64,000 nucleotides of DNA, taken from positions 1,116,001 through 1,180,000 of the forward strand of contig NZ_CP033896.1 in assembly GCF_003813965.1 (NCBI RefSeq), read 5' to 3'. The translations under genes were made by a program, and so were the position numbers. Within the stretch, counting starts at the first letter, position 1, and every line of letters starts with the position of its first letter. This document shows positions 19,329-29,682 of the stretch, piece by piece. The stretch comes from Corynebacterium choanae. Lineage in GTDB: Bacteria; Actinomycetota; Actinomycetes; Mycobacteriales; Mycobacteriaceae. Below the pieces are notes generated by a model, which worked only from the letters and a program-made list of their open reading frames with translations, ran no database searches and was not told where the DNA came from.

Positions 19329-19803
19329 GTGTGGTTGGTGTCACGTCTTGTCGATCGGTGCCGCTCAGGAAGTAAGGTGCCAGCTATCAGCATCTCAACA
19401 TGGAAAACGCTGCCGTGTACCGGGCGCGAAGCCACCCGTAAGTAACCCCAGATAGGGGGTATGGGAACTTCAGGTACCGACACCGTTCATGTCTGCTCTG
19501 TGGCTACCGCGCTACCCCTGTCAAACGTCAGTGACTCACCCAGTCTTGCATCCTCACCTATTGCCGCAACGGGCTTGGTGTGTATCGGTGATGCCACATC
19601 GCATACTGTGCCCGAGGATGGTCCTCCGCGTTGATCATCCCCGTCGAAATTGCATGCCACAGTGCGGCGAGGCTCAACCGTGTTTCCGCGTGGTGTCGCA
19701 AACAACGATCCCTTACCAAACAGTGCCCAGGCTGCGTGGAACGCTACTGCGTTTACGGCGCACCCGCGCTGATGGTTGTACCTGCCGGATTTTGCAGAGC
19801 TAG

Positions 19804-19812
19804 TGCTAGCAT
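19804..19812 (+). promoter_or_regulatory. extended -10 promoter of argS
   Basis: TGC plus TAGCAT (19807-19812) is an extended -10 that ends eight bases before the argS ATG, which predicts a leaderless transcript. Confidence 0.5.
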
Positions 19813-19820
19813 TACTGGTC

Positions 19821-21473
19821 ATGACTCCAAGCGATCTTGCAGAACTCATTGCCCAGACCGCCAAACAGGTGGCAGCAGACCATAATCTTGAAGCCGACCG
19901 GATCGGCGACAAGGTCACCGTGGAACGCCCCCGCAACCCTGAACATGGCGACTATGCAACAAACGTGGCGCTCGTTCATGCAAAACAGCTCGGAGTATCG
20001 CCTAGGGACTTTGCCACTTGGCTGGTCGTCGCACTGGAAAAAACCAGCGCAATTGACACCGCTGATGTGGCAGGACCTGGCTTTGTCAACATCACCCTCG
20101 CCGCCGATGCGCAAGGACAAATCGCAGCCAATGTGCTCGCCCAAGGGGAAAAATACGGTTCCAACAATCGCTACAGCGACCAGAAAGTCAATCTGGAATT
20201 CGTCTCTGCAAACCCAACCGGACCGATTCACCTCGGTGGCACCCGGTGGGCAGCAGTCGGGGACTCCCTGGGAAGAATTCTCAGCTTCAGCGGTGCGGCA
20301 GTCACCCGGGAATATTATTTCAACGATCACGGCAACCAGATCAACAACTTTGTTGACTCTCTGATCGCTGCCGCTCACGGCAAACCCACCCCAGAAAATG
20401 GCTATGGCGGTGCCTATATTCACGATATTGCTACCGCTATCGTCGCCGAGCAGCCGGAAATCACCAGCCTGCCGGACGAGCAACAGCGCGAAGCCTTCCG
20501 CGATCGTGGCACCACCATGATGTTTGACCACATCAAACGAACTCTGCACCAGTTTGGCACCGACTTTGACGTCTTCTTCCACGAAAATTCCCTGTTTGAA
20601 TCCGGGGCGGTCGACGAAGTCATTGCAACGCTTAAAGCCAACGAAAAGCTGTACAACGCCGACGGCGCATGGTGGCTGCGGTCCACCGACTATGGCGATG
20701 ACAAAGATCGCGTCGTGCTGAAATCTAATGGCGAAGCAGCCTATATCGCCGGTGATATCGCCTATGTTGTGAATAAATTTGAACGCGGCCACACCCTGTG
20801 CATCTACATGTTAGGTGCTGACCACCACGGCTATATTGCTCGTCTGCGCGCTGCCGCAGCCGCGCTCGGCTACGATCCGCAACAGGTTGAGGTGCTGATC
20901 GGCCAGATGGTGAACCTGGTCAAAGATGGCGAAATCAAAAAGATGTCGAAGCGGGCTGGCACCGTAATCACCCTCGATGATCTTGTTGAAGCAATCGGGG
21001 TGGATGCTGCCCGCTATGCGCTGATTCGCTCGAGTGTTGACCAGTCCCTCGACATTGATATGGATCTGTGGGCAAGCCAGTCAAACGATAACCCGGTTTA
21101 CTATGTGCAGTATGCCCACGCCCGGCTGTGTTCGCTTGCCCGCCGCGCAGCTGAAGCCGGCGTCGATGTCACAGCCGCCGACTATGCCTTGGCCACCCAC
21201 GAAAAAGAAGGCGACTTGATCCGCACCCTTGGGGAATTCCCACAGGTGGTGTTGGCGGCTGCGGAACTGCGTGAACCACATCGCATTGCCCGCTACGCCG
21301 AAATGTTGGCTGGCCGATTCCATCGCTTCTACGATTCCTGCCAGATCTTGCCGAAAGCAGGGGAGGAAGCGACACCATTGCATGCCACCCGGTTTGCTTT
21401 GGCGCTAGCCACCCGGCAGGTATTAGCCAATGCGCTACGGCTGGTAGGGGTCACTGCCCCTGAACGCATGTAG
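19821..21473 (+). CDS. argS: arginyl-tRNA synthetase
   Basis: This class I enzyme charges tRNA-Arg. The 550-residue protein has the HIGH-type signature in [10 protein letters not shown] (137-140), an N-terminal Arg-tRNA-synt-N domain (residues 1-90), the KMSKR loop in KKMSKRAGT near 374 and a helical DALR anticodon-binding domain at the C-terminus ([14 protein letters not shown] onward). A 15-codon upstream extension of the frame is rejected because the extended -10 promoter lies inside it. lysA follows 141 bases later, as in corynebacteria, where argS and lysA are co-regulated in response to arginine and lysine. Confidence 0.97.
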   Translation: MTPSDLAELIAQTAKQVAADHNLEADRIGDKVTVERPRNPEHGDYATNVALVHAKQLGVSPRDFATWLVVALEKTSAIDTADVAGPGFVNITLAADAQGQIAANVLAQGEKYGSNNRYSDQKVNLEFVSANPTGPIHLGGTRWAAVGDSLGRILSFSGAAVTREYYFNDHGNQINNFVDSLIAAAHGKPTPENGYGGAYIHDIATAIVAEQPEITSLPDEQQREAFRDRGTTMMFDHIKRTLHQFGTDFDVFFHENSLFESGAVDEVIATLKANEKLYNADGAWWLRSTDYGDDKDRVVLKSNGEAAYIAGDIAYVVNKFERGHTLCIYMLGADHHGYIARLRAAAAALGYDPQQVEVLIGQMVNLVKDGEIKKMSKRAGTVITLDDLVEAIGVDAARYALIRSSVDQSLDIDMDLWASQSNDNPVYYVQYAHARLCSLARRAAEAGVDVTAADYALATHEKEGDLIRTLGEFPQVVLAAAELREPHRIARYAEMLAGRFHRFYDSCQILPKAGEEATPLHATRFALALATRQVLANALRLVGVTAPERM

Positions 21474-21502
21474 CGTGCCAGGTGGTTCCACCATCTTATT
21501 TC

Positions 21503-21535
21503 GGTGGCGCTGCCGCAGGCTGTGGCAGCGCCACC
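21503..21535. other. GC-rich hairpin between argS and lysA
   Basis: GGTGGCGCTGCC/GGCAGCGCCACC is a 12-bp perfect stem with a nine-base loop. There is no T-run, so it may reduce readthrough or stabilise RNA rather than terminate fully. Confidence 0.6.
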
Positions 21536-21614
21536 TCGCGTGCACTGTCCCCGATACAGCTGTGTGCAGCAACTTGTTTCCCTCCTCGTTGAGAAAGTTT
21601 GAGAATCTTCCACA

Positions 21615-23084
21615 ATGACCCCTGCCCGATTTAATTCCCCCGAGCTTAGGGCCAACACTGGACTGACCAGCGGCACATTTGACAGTGTGGAAAAACGCGC
21701 ATTTCAAGGTGCGCACCAATCCATCACCCCCGCAGTTGCTACCCAGTTCAACGAGTTGCCGGCACATGTGTGGCCGGCTACCGCCACCCGTGACGAAGAC
21801 GGTGTAGTGGCAATCGGTGGGGTGAAGCTCACCGATCTGGTCGCCGAATACGCAACCCCGCTGTTCGTCGTCGACGAGGAAGACTTCCGCAGCCGATGCC
21901 AGGCCATGGCCGCCGCCTTCGGTGGCGCACACCATGTGCACTATGCCTCGAAAGCCATGCTTACTAAACGCATCGCCCGGTGGGTAAACGAAGAAGGACT
22001 CAGCCTCGATGTAGCATCACTGGGCGAACTCCAAATCGCGCTGGCCGCAAATTTTCCTGCTGAACGAATTACCGCGCATGGCAACAATAAGTCGGAGGCC
22101 TTTCTCACCCTGTGTGTTACCGCCGGGGTAGGGCACGTGGTGCTCGATGCTCCTCAAGAAATCGGTCAGCTCAACGCGATTGCCCGGGCACACAACAGCC
22201 AGCAGGAAGTGCTAGTGCGGGTAAAACCTGGTATTGAGGCGCACACTCATGAGTTCATCGCTACTTCTCACGAGGATCAAAAATTCGGGTTTTCCCTCGC
22301 CAGCGGTGCGGCGAAGGCTGCCTGTTTGGAAGCAGTTGCAGCGTCGAATCTGGAATTGGTGGGGTTGCACTGCCACGTCGGCTCGCAAGTATTTGATGCG
22401 CAAGGCTTCTCCCTTGCCGCGCAACGACTCCTGCACCTGATGCGGGATGTGCGTCAAGAAATCCGCCCTGCGGATGCTGACCGACTGACCCTGCTCGACT
22501 TGGGTGGCGGCTACGGTATTGCTTATGTTGCCGATCAGCAGCCGCTTGATGTGTCACAGGTTGCGCACACCTTGCTCAACGAAGTTGCCCGGCAAAGCGC
22601 TGAGCTGGAAATGGAACAACCAACCGTGTTGGTGGAACCTGGCCGTGCAATTGCCGGTCCTGCCGCGGTGACAGTCTATACCGTGGGGAATGTGAAAGAT
22701 GTGCACACTGCTGCCGATCGAACTCGACGATATTTAGCCATCGACGGCGGGATGAGCGACAATATTCGCCCTGCGCTATATGCCGCGGACTATGAGGCGC
22801 GAGTCGCCAACCGCAACACATCTGGTTCCGCGGTTTCATCCCGGCTGGTTGGATCGCACTGTGAATCTGGGGATATTCTCATCAGCGAAGCGCTATGGCC
22901 GGACGACATTGCAACCGGTGATCTGCTCGCAGTCGCAGCAACCGGAGCCTACTGCTATGCGATGAGTTCGCGCTACAACATGATGCTGCGGCCGGCGATC
23001 GTCTCGGTGCGCGACGGTAAAGCGTCACTCATGATGCGCCGGGAAACCTTGGATGATGTCCTCGCCCTTGACTGTGACAAGTAA
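21615..23084 (+). CDS. lysA: diaminopimelate decarboxylase
   Basis: LysA makes lysine from meso-diaminopimelate with PLP. The catalytic Lys113 sits in HYASKAML; other fold-type III landmarks are [24 protein letters not shown] and EPGRAIAG, and the C-terminal GAYCYAMSS closes the active site. At 489 residues it is about 45 longer than usual: conserved similarity begins near residue 45 ([11 protein letters not shown]). No ATG lies nearer, though a GTG is present at 21687. The upstream sequence has no clear ribosome site and the ATG at 21615 could be leaderless, so the extra N-terminus is uncertain. Confidence 0.95.
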   Translation: MTPARFNSPELRANTGLTSGTFDSVEKRAFQGAHQSITPAVATQFNELPAHVWPATATRDEDGVVAIGGVKLTDLVAEYATPLFVVDEEDFRSRCQAMAAAFGGAHHVHYASKAMLTKRIARWVNEEGLSLDVASLGELQIALAANFPAERITAHGNNKSEAFLTLCVTAGVGHVVLDAPQEIGQLNAIARAHNSQQEVLVRVKPGIEAHTHEFIATSHEDQKFGFSLASGAAKAACLEAVAASNLELVGLHCHVGSQVFDAQGFSLAAQRLLHLMRDVRQEIRPADADRLTLLDLGGGYGIAYVADQQPLDVSQVAHTLLNEVARQSAELEMEQPTVLVEPGRAIAGPAAVTVYTVGNVKDVHTAADRTRRYLAIDGGMSDNIRPALYAADYEARVANRNTSGSAVSSRLVGSHCESGDILISEALWPDDIATGDLLAVAATGAYCYAMSSRYNMMLRPAIVSVRDGKASLMMRRETLDDVLALDCDK

Positions 23085-23245
23085 ACTGTTGCCGATCCAA
23101 GCCTGCACAGCAAAGAATTGTCGCCCGCAATATAGTGCGGCCACACGCGGCAGACTTCAGCGGAATGTGGCTCCTTTGGCAGCCAGGAGCCTGCCGCAGA
23201 TCCTCACTTCGGGATAGTCGGCACCACCACTGCCAACAACCAATG

Positions 23246-23294
23246 CCACAGCGAAGACGGAATTTGATGCCATCGAGCATCGTCTTCGCTGTGG
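23246..23294 (+). terminator. terminator after lysA
   Basis: Arms 23246-23259 and 23281-23294 pair over 14 bp; the 21-base loop contains a further 5-bp stem (GATGC/GCATC). CTTTCCCCTTTGTTG follows. Confidence 0.8.
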
Positions 23295-23415
23295 CTTTCC
23301 CCTTTGTTGTCTACAAATAACCGCTGCTCACGCAATCTACACCATTGCCAGGCAATGGAAATACCAGTTGTTGCCTTCGCCGGATCGAAACCGCAGCATC
23401 AGGAGGGAAGAAAAA

Positions 23416-23470
23416 ACTCCAGCGGCAGCAATCGAAGTGTGCATTGTGCACCATTGTCTACCACTGGAGT
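23416..23470 (-). terminator. terminator of the small secreted-protein gene
   Basis: ACTCCAG/CTGGAGT pair with a long loop. On the minus strand a run of six T follows directly (TTTTTTCTTCC), marking an intrinsic terminator about 80 bases beyond the stop. Confidence 0.75.
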
Positions 23471-23547
23471 GTCGCTAGCGCTCCTGCTATCCCGCTTTTA
23501 CCAGCGATGGTCAAACGATGACAGCAGGAACCGGCATCCTGTCCGAA

Positions 23548-23925
23548 TTATCGGGGCAGCATGCCACCGACAACAGCATAGTTATAGCCGGCAACGAAAA
23601 TAGCAGCGACCGCGAGTACGGTAACCAGCGTCTTGATCGTCGAATCGCTGGACAAGTCGTCATTCTTGCTCTGCTGCTGCTTCGCGGCTTGTTCACCAGT
23701 CGCATTGGACGAAGTGAAACCATCACGCGAAGAGTTCACCTGGTTGGCATGCTCCTCACCGCGAACATCCTTGCCGGAAGAGTTGAAGTTGAAACCACTC
23801 GAACCATCGCGGCTCACTTCCACCTTCGTGCCCTCCACAGCCTGAGCTGCGGGAACCCCGGCAATAGCGACAGTCAACGCTGTAGCAGCGGCAACAACCG
23901 ACATTTGCATACGACGAATAGCCAT
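23548..23925 (-). CDS. small exported or membrane-anchored protein, unknown
   Basis: This 125-residue protein has a clear Sec signal (MAIRRMQM, then a hydrophobic Ala/Val core ending in GVPAAQA, cleavage before VEG). A hydrophilic Ser/Asn/Asp/Gln-rich stretch of about 60 residues follows. A single C-terminal membrane helix (TLVTVLAVAAIFVAGYNYAV) ends with GGMLPR. It would therefore sit outside the membrane, anchored by its tail. I do not recognise a family. The ATG at 23925 follows AAGGTGGT by six bases and is preferred to the codon at 23937. The gene has its own terminator and lies opposite to lysA and hom. No Cys, enzyme motif or sortase signal is visible. Confidence 0.75.
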   Translation of the reverse strand: MAIRRMQMSVVAAATALTVAIAGVPAAQAVEGTKVEVSRDGSSGFNFNSSGKDVRGEEHANQVNSSRDGFTSSNATGEQAAKQQQSKNDDLSSDSTIKTLVTVLAVAAIFVAGYNYAVVGGMLPR

Positions 23926-24498
23926 AGAAAAAACCACCTTATATTGTCATCGTTGAACTCAGAGACCGTGCACCACAACCCACCCAGCTTTCGACGATGC
24001 GTTGCAACCAGCTGGGTGCAGTGTCGAAGGATCTACACGGTGCAGTCAAGGTGAGTATCGTACAGTTTTGTATCCGGCGTTACATTGACCACCTGAACTG
24101 CACAGAAGTTTGGTAGACGCGCCCCGCTAGGGGTGCGCACGCCTGAGCGTTCTCCAGCACCGCCCACCTCACCCAGTGTGCCTCCCAATTGGGTTAGCTA
24201 CCTCGCAAAACAAGCGCGAATAGGGCAGGAAGCCGTCCCTTTTCCAGCTCATGGCCAAACCCGTCAATACCGGCCGGGTGCACCCACTGAGGACGTACCT
24301 CAACCGGGGACACAGCCAACCCCATGCACTCGGGGGCACACACACCGACAAGCCGACACTAGGGTGCGTGGACTCGACAGGTTAAGATGTTCAGGGAGTA
24401 TTGCACAATTACTGCAACACCGAGGTGGTGCGACGAACTTGCCCACCACACCAGACATATACCCGTATTTTTATTGAATAGACGTCCTTGGGAGTCCA
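23926..24498. other. divergent region upstream of hom
   Basis: This 573-base region serves the small minus-strand gene and hom. It contains a 9-bp hairpin at 23981-24018 and a GC-rich imperfect hairpin around 24119-24138. I see no leader peptide rich in Thr or Met and no known riboswitch. Confidence 0.5.
23981..24018. other. hairpin in the 5' region of the small secreted-protein gene
   Basis: CACCCAGCT/AGCTGGGTG form a 9-bp perfect stem around a 20-base loop, 56-93 bases upstream of the minus-strand start. It could be an operator or a leader RNA hairpin. Confidence 0.4.
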
Positions 24499-25824
24499 AT
24501 GACTGCGACGAATACTGCTCACACTGCACCTGCGACACCGGTTGTCGGTGTCGCCCTGCTCGGGCACGGCACTGTCGGCCGTTCTGTCCTGCAGTTTATT
24601 GGTGAGTCTGCGAATGATCTGACACACCGCATCGGGGGACGAATTGAAGTCCGCGGCGTGGCAGTGTCCAATCCGGACAAACACCCCGATCTTGATCCGC
24701 AACTGGTGACTACCGATGCGAAAGCTCTCATCGAACGCGACGATGTTGACATTGTTGTGGAAGTTATTGGCGGCATCGAATATCCCAAGGAACTCGTCCT
24801 CGCCGCTCTCAACGCCGGCAAATCGGTAGTGACTGCCAATAAGGCGCTGGTCGCAGCGTGTTCTGCCGAACTTGGTGAGGCTGCTGATCGCGCCGGGGTT
24901 GATCTGTATTTTGAAGCTGCTGTTGCGGCGGCAATTCCTGTTGTAGGGCCGCTTCGTCGATCGCTTGCCGGCGACAAAGTCGATACCGTGATGGGGATTG
25001 TCAACGGCACCACAAACTTCATTTTGGATGCCATGGATAAAACTGGCGCATCCTATGATGTGATGCTGCAGGAGGCCATGGATCTGGGCTATGCCGAAGC
25101 GGATCCAACTGCCGATGTTGAGGGCCATGATGCGGCTTCGAAGGCTGCTATTTTAGCGTCGTTGGCTTTCCATACCCGGGTGAACTTCTCGGACGTGCAC
25201 TGTGAAGGCATCTCGAATGTGAGCGCTGAGGATGTGGCTGCTGCGAAGGCTGCCGGCTACACCATCAAGCTGTTGGCGATTTGTGAACGCATCACCACTG
25301 ATCAGGGGGAGGAGAAGGTCTCTGCCCGGGTGCATCCGACGTTGGTTCCTATCTCGCATCCGCTTGCTAGCGTGTCAAAGTCGTTTAATGCGGTGTTCGT
25401 CGAAGCGGAAGCTGCTGGCAAGTTGATGTTCTACGGTAATGGTGCCGGCGGCGCACCGACCGCTTCGGCTGTGTTGGGTGACTTGGTGGGTGCTGCCCGC
25501 AACAAGGTGCATGGGGGGCGTGCCCCAGGGGAGTCCACCTATGCGAATCTGCCAATCGCAGATTTCGGGGAAGTCACCACCCGCTACCACGTCGATATGA
25601 ATGTTGCCGACCAGGTTGGTGTGCTCGCAGAGATTGCGAAAGTGTTTGCTGACCATGGGGTTTCGTTGCGGACAGTCCGGCAGGAGGAACACGACGGTGC
25701 TGCCCGGCTGATTGTGGTCACCCACGCAGCATTAGAGCGTGATCTGCAAGCAACTGTTGCAGCGTTGCAGGATCTGTCTGCGGTGCGCAGTGTCAATTCG
25801 GTATTGCGTTTGCACAACGACTAA
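24499..25824 (+). CDS. hom: homoserine dehydrogenase
   Basis: Hom reduces aspartate semialdehyde to homoserine on the way to threonine and methionine. The 441-residue protein has the NAD(P)-binding GHGTVG near residues 20-25, TANKALVAA and the catalytic-domain segments GIVNGTTNFIL and GYAEADPTADVEG. A C-terminal ACT domain (NVADQVGVLAEIAKVFADHGVSLRTV) is the usual site of threonine feedback. The ATG follows GGGAG by four bases. thrB follows after 115 bases, giving the corynebacterial hom-thrB pair. Confidence 0.97.
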   Translation: MTATNTAHTAPATPVVGVALLGHGTVGRSVLQFIGESANDLTHRIGGRIEVRGVAVSNPDKHPDLDPQLVTTDAKALIERDDVDIVVEVIGGIEYPKELVLAALNAGKSVVTANKALVAACSAELGEAADRAGVDLYFEAAVAAAIPVVGPLRRSLAGDKVDTVMGIVNGTTNFILDAMDKTGASYDVMLQEAMDLGYAEADPTADVEGHDAASKAAILASLAFHTRVNFSDVHCEGISNVSAEDVAAAKAAGYTIKLLAICERITTDQGEEKVSARVHPTLVPISHPLASVSKSFNAVFVEAEAAGKLMFYGNGAGGAPTASAVLGDLVGAARNKVHGGRAPGESTYANLPIADFGEVTTRYHVDMNVADQVGVLAEIAKVFADHGVSLRTVRQEEHDGAARLIVVTHAALERDLQATVAALQDLSAVRSVNSVLRLHND

Positions 25825-25939
25825 CACCCGGACTACTTCGGCTCCTCGCAGACGGTTCATACAGGCGGGGTGCGGGGTCGGTGTGTGTCGATGGTTTCTT
25901 GTGTGTAGATGACGAACAATTATGAGGTGGTGAATACTT

Positions 25940-26863
25940 GTGACTCTGCTTCCCGTGGGGCGAACAGCACAGGTGAAAGTTCCAGCATCGTCAGCAAATC
26001 TTGGACCGGGGTTTGACACCCTGGGTATTGCTGTCACCCTCTACGATGACGTGACTGTTGAGGTAACCGAGAGCGGTTTAGCTGTGGAGGTCACCGGTGA
26101 GGGTGCCGGTGAAGTGCCACTCGATGAACGGCATTTGGTGGTTCGTGCGATTCGTTCAGGGCTGGCAGCCGCAGGTGTGCAAGCACCAGGGCTGAAAGTG
26201 ACGTGCCATAACCGTATTCCACAGTCGCGTGGACTGGGGTCTTCCGCGTCAGCTGCTGTAGCAGGTGTTGCAGCAGCCAATGGCTTGGCGGGATTTGTGC
26301 TTGACGATGCACAGATAGTGCAGTTGGCCAGCGAATTTGAAGGTCATCCAGATAATGCTGCGGCCAGTGTGCTCGGTGGGGCGGTCGTTGGGTGGACAGA
26401 GATCCCGGTCGATGGCGAAACCCAACCACAGTATCGTGCCTACCGGGTGCCGATCGATGAACGTATCCGCTCCACTGCCTTGGTGCCGAATTTTAAAGCG
26501 TCTACGCAAGCAGTGCGTCAAGTGTTGCCCGACACGGTCAAACATGTTGATGCCCGGTTTAACGTTTCTCGTTGTGCGGTGATGCTGGTTGCGTTGTCGC
26601 AGAACCCAGAGTTGTTGTGGGAAGGAACCCGGGATCGGTTGCATCAGCCGTATCGTGCCGATGTGCTGCCGGTGACTGCTGAGTGGGTCAACCGGTTGCG
26701 GAATTTGGGGTATCCGGCGTTTCTTTCCGGTGCAGGTCCGACCGCCATGGTGTTGTCGATCGAACCTGTTGCTCCCGAGCTGTTAGAGGAGGCTCGCAGT
26801 CGTGGTTTGACTGTGCATGAGCTCGACATTGCAGGACCTGTAGCGGTGACGGTGACCGGCTAA
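25940..26863 (+). CDS. thrB: homoserine kinase
   Basis: This GHMP-family kinase phosphorylates homoserine. It has 307 residues. The ATP-binding loop [15 protein letters not shown] is near residue 95, the N-terminal [16 protein letters not shown] matches the family and the C-terminal [12 protein letters not shown] is GHMP motif 3. The start is a GTG at 25940 after GAGGTGGTG. A strong terminator 140 bases downstream ends the hom-thrB unit. Confidence 0.97.
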   Translation: MTLLPVGRTAQVKVPASSANLGPGFDTLGIAVTLYDDVTVEVTESGLAVEVTGEGAGEVPLDERHLVVRAIRSGLAAAGVQAPGLKVTCHNRIPQSRGLGSSASAAVAGVAAANGLAGFVLDDAQIVQLASEFEGHPDNAAASVLGGAVVGWTEIPVDGETQPQYRAYRVPIDERIRSTALVPNFKASTQAVRQVLPDTVKHVDARFNVSRCAVMLVALSQNPELLWEGTRDRLHQPYRADVLPVTAEWVNRLRNLGYPAFLSGAGPTAMVLSIEPVAPELLEEARSRGLTVHELDIAGPVAVTVTG

Positions 26864-27202
26864 TTCAAGGCGGTGGAATAGGTGCTCCTGCTGGCCGCAG
26901 GATCTCCTCCCTGCGCACCTGGTGCCCTTGAGTGGCCGCTGGGTTGGTTCACTGTGGCGTTTCGCCCAAGGAGAACACTGCGCACTATTGCAGCATATAT
27001 TCAGACACCCCAGCACGGATTTCGCGTGTTGGGGTGTCTTTGTTTCAAGTTGCACACTACGAGGACTCAAGCACAGTGCTGTGCCCCAGGGAGACGGTGT
27101 CTTGGGTAGGACGGTGCAGAGTTGCTGACCAGTTGGGCACAGCTTAGCGGCTTATCGTCAACCACAGTTGGTTGGATGGTTTTCGCGCGTATGCCGCAAA
27201 GG
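26864..27202. other. convergent gap between thrB and nagA
   Basis: The 339 bases hold the thrB terminator at 27004-27038. The rest shows no gene and no separate terminator for the minus-strand nagA side. Confidence 0.5.
27004..27038 (+). terminator. terminator after thrB
   Basis: GACACCCCAGCACG pairs with CGTGTTGGGGTGTC (14 bp, one G-U) over a seven-base loop, followed by TTTGTTTC. Confidence 0.88.
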
Positions 27203-28375
27203 TTACCGGGCAGCCGCTGGGGTGATCTGTGTGTCGTCGGTGTAGATCATGGTCGGCAGGAAGGTCTCTGGATCAAGGAGTAGCAAATCCCCTGGATAGC
27301 CGGGGCGAAGATAGCCGTATTGGTCGTCCATACCGATGGCCTGCGCCGGATGGCTGGTCGCGGCAGCGATAGCCACCGCAGGATCGACGTGAACTTTAGT
27401 GATTGCGTTAGCTACGGCACAGTCCATGGTCAAGGTTGATCCGGCGAGTGATCCACCCTCTTGGAGCCGGGCGACACCATCGGTGACGGTGACCGCAAGC
27501 TGCCCTAACATATAGTCGCCGTCCGGGTTGCAGGTGGCCGACATTGCATCAGTTACCAGGACGACTCGCTGTGGTGCTTCGGCAAACAGGGTAGCGACAA
27601 CTTCTGGGTGGACATGAATGGTGTCGTTAATGACTTCGAGGAACACTCGCTGATCCCGCAGGGCGGCAATAACTGGACCTGGTGCGCGGTGATGGATACC
27701 ATTCATGGCGTTAAACGCGTGGGTGAGTATTCGGGCGCCCCGCGCAAAGGCTTCATTGGCCTGTTCATATGAGCAGGTGGTGTGTCCGACTGCAGGGACA
27801 ATTCCGTGGCTGCGCAAAGTGGTGACCGCCTCCATTCCGCCGGTTTTTTCTGGGGCGAGGGTGATTTGCACCATGGTGCCGGCGGCAGCGTCAATGAGCT
27901 GGTGCAGATATTCCGGGAGTGGATCTTTCAGCTCTTGGAGGGGATGGGCGCCTTTATGCCCAGGGTCAAGGAATGGTCCTTCCGGATGGATACCTAACAG
28001 ATGTGGGTTGGTGCGCACTATTTGTGCGGCGGCCGCGATCCGTTTGGTCATGGTCGCAAAGTCGTCGGTGACAAAGGACATGACGCAACGAGTCGTACCG
28101 TGGGCAAGGTGGGCGGCCATAATGTGGTCGATCGCTGCAGGACCATCGTCGTAGGCCATTCCGCCGCCGCCGTGGTGGTGAATATCTATATAGCCGGGGC
28201 AAAGCGGTGCACCGTGGGCATCAATGGTGGTGGTGGATGCTGGCCAATGTGTGGCTTCACTCGTGGAACCTACATGGGTGATAACACCGTCGCTGACTCG
28301 TACAGCAGCATTGGACAGGGGGGTGTTGCCGCTGCCGTCATAGACGAGAGCGTTCAGACAAGTGAGGGAAGTCAT
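27203..28375 (-). CDS. nagA: N-acetyl-hexosamine-6-phosphate deacetylase (NagA/AgaA-like)
   Basis: This amidohydrolase removes acetate from N-acetylglucosamine-6-P or N-acetylgalactosamine-6-P. The 390-residue protein shows the metal site DIHHHGGGG, the catalytic-side HPEGPFLDPGHKGAH, GHTTCS, LTHAFNAMNG and LVTDAMSAT, in family order. The ATG at 28375 begins MTSLTCLNALVYDG; the frame is open 83 codons further upstream, but that part is not NagA-like. The ribosome site AAAGGT is rather far (about 15 bases). The neighbours (tagatose-type aldolase, PfkB kinase, AgaS-like protein) favour N-acetylgalactosamine-6-P as substrate, which would make it AgaA; sequence alone cannot separate the two. Confidence 0.92.
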   Translation of the reverse strand: MTSLTCLNALVYDGSGNTPLSNAAVRVSDGVITHVGSTSEATHWPASTTTIDAHGAPLCPGYIDIHHHGGGGMAYDDGPAAIDHIMAAHLAHGTTRCVMSFVTDDFATMTKRIAAAAQIVRTNPHLLGIHPEGPFLDPGHKGAHPLQELKDPLPEYLHQLIDAAAGTMVQITLAPEKTGGMEAVTTLRSHGIVPAVGHTTCSYEQANEAFARGARILTHAFNAMNGIHHRAPGPVIAALRDQRVFLEVINDTIHVHPEVVATLFAEAPQRVVLVTDAMSATCNPDGDYMLGQLAVTVTDGVARLQEGGSLAGSTLTMDCAVANAITKVHVDPAVAIAAATSHPAQAIGMDDQYGYLRPGYPGDLLLLDPETFLPTMIYTDDTQITPAAAR

Positions 28376-28752
28376 CGTTGCGGACCGCTTACCTTTCTTT
28401 GGTGTGGGAAGTGTTGAGCTGATCAGATCGGCGGGATGCCGCGCCGGAGATTGCTGCCTCGGCGCCGAGGCTGCTAACTGGGTTTGCGCACCTTGTAGGC
28501 GAAATGGTGGCGTGTAGCGGCGCCGGTGAGCGGCTGGGGTTATCTCGTGCTTGCAACCGTGGCTAGTGTTATTCCCTGCTGCCACCAGCAGGCAAGGCGA
28601 GGCAACTGATCTGATCACTGACAACAGTGTTCCAGTCGATGCTTCTAATCTAGGCCCTGAGATGGGGTGGGCGGTGGCGAATGCTTGCAGTCTGGTCTTT
28701 GATGCTGCTCACAGTCGCCTACCTGCCCACCCTAGGTGTGGTGATGGTTGTG
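28376..28752. other. spacer inside the amino-sugar cluster
   Basis: The aldolase and the deacetylase are separated by 377 bases without a gene, so nagA may have its own promoter. No hairpin stands out. Confidence 0.45.
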
Positions 28753-29613
28753 TTATTCCTGCGGTGAGCTGGCGAGGGTGGGATCGTGCAGTACACGTTG
28801 CAGGCGGGCAGCTTCGGCTTGGAGGGCGGCGCGGCCGGCGGCGAGATATTTGCGGGAGTCAACTACCTGCGGATGATTGGTAAGATAGTCACGGATGCCG
28901 CGGGTGAAATGGCTGTTGAGATGGGTGGAAACATTGATTTTGGTCATGCCGGCGGTGATTGCCCGTTGGATCTCATCATCGGGTACACCGGATGATCCGT
29001 GCAGTACTAGAGGGACTCCTGCGGCGTGGTGAAGTTCGCTGATGAGCGCCATGTCGAGGCGGGCAGTTCGCTGCACCATGGCATGTTCGGAGCCGACCGC
29101 AACAGCGAGCAGATCGACACCGGTGTCGGCGACGAATTGTTTCGCCTCGGCGGGATTGGTGCGCACCCCTGGGGTGTGGGCACCTTTGCCCCCGATTTCA
29201 CCGAGTTCAGCTTCCACGCTCACACCGGCGGCGTGGGCATATTCGACGACCTGGATGGTGTTGGCAATATTGTCAGCTACGGGAAGTACTGATCCGTCGT
29301 ACATCACCGAATCGAATCCGAGGTCGATGGCAGCTTTGGCGAGTTCGACTGATTCGCAGTGGTCAAGGTGAACAGCAATCGGGGCTGTGGCGGCGGCAGC
29401 AATATCGATCATTGCTTGCCCGATGGGGGCGAGTTGATCGTTGTGGAAGCGGACACAGTTGTGGCTTAGCTGCATGATCAGCGGTAGCCCGGTTTCGTCG
29501 GCGGCTGCCGCGAGTGCTTCGGCTGTTTCCAAATGGATGACGTTGAACGCGGCGACACCGTGGCCGCCTTGGACAGCGTCGTCGACGATGCGGGCGGATC
29601 GAATGCGGGTCAT
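28753..29613 (-). CDS. class II (tagatose-type) bisphosphate aldolase
   Basis: This zinc-dependent aldolase of the FbaA/GatY/KbaY family splits tagatose- or fructose-1,6-bisphosphate into two triose phosphates. The 286-residue protein has the metal and substrate motifs HLDHC near 82, YDGSVLPV, EAELGEIGGKG, LHGSSGVPDDEI and the phosphate-binding KINVSTHLN. GSEHAMV stands where many relatives have GT-H-G. The ATG at 29613 follows AGGAG by six bases. The upstream PfkB kinase and the AgaS-like gene suggest that tagatose-1,6-bisphosphate is the substrate. Confidence 0.92.
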   Translation of the reverse strand: MTRIRSARIVDDAVQGGHGVAAFNVIHLETAEALAAAADETGLPLIMQLSHNCVRFHNDQLAPIGQAMIDIAAAATAPIAVHLDHCESVELAKAAIDLGFDSVMYDGSVLPVADNIANTIQVVEYAHAAGVSVEAELGEIGGKGAHTPGVRTNPAEAKQFVADTGVDLLAVAVGSEHAMVQRTARLDMALISELHHAAGVPLVLHGSSGVPDDEIQRAITAGMTKINVSTHLNSHFTRGIRDYLTNHPQVVDSRKYLAAGRAALQAEAARLQRVLHDPTLASSPQE

Positions 29614-29682
29614 GGCAGGCTCCTGGGTTGAAAAAAGGATTGTGGCATCGGTGGGATGTGCAGAAGGAAGACGCGTTATCTG

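Larger units (their letters stand above)
18905..19820. other. divergent region between lldP and argS
   Basis: More than 900 bases hold the lldP and argS promoters. A perfect palindrome TTGACCGGTCAA is at 19317-19328, about 410 bases from the lldP start. No gene is evident; open frames on both strands lack ribosome sites and known products. Confidence 0.5.
23085..23547. other. lysA-small protein gap with two terminators
   Basis: This convergent gap of about 460 bases holds the lysA terminator (23246-23294) and the terminator of the minus-strand small gene (23416-23470). Nothing else is recognisable. Confidence 0.6.

Noticed and set aside
19812-20792. 326-codon open frame antisense to argS
   Set aside because: Shadow of argS codon bias; no ribosome site and no recognisable protein.
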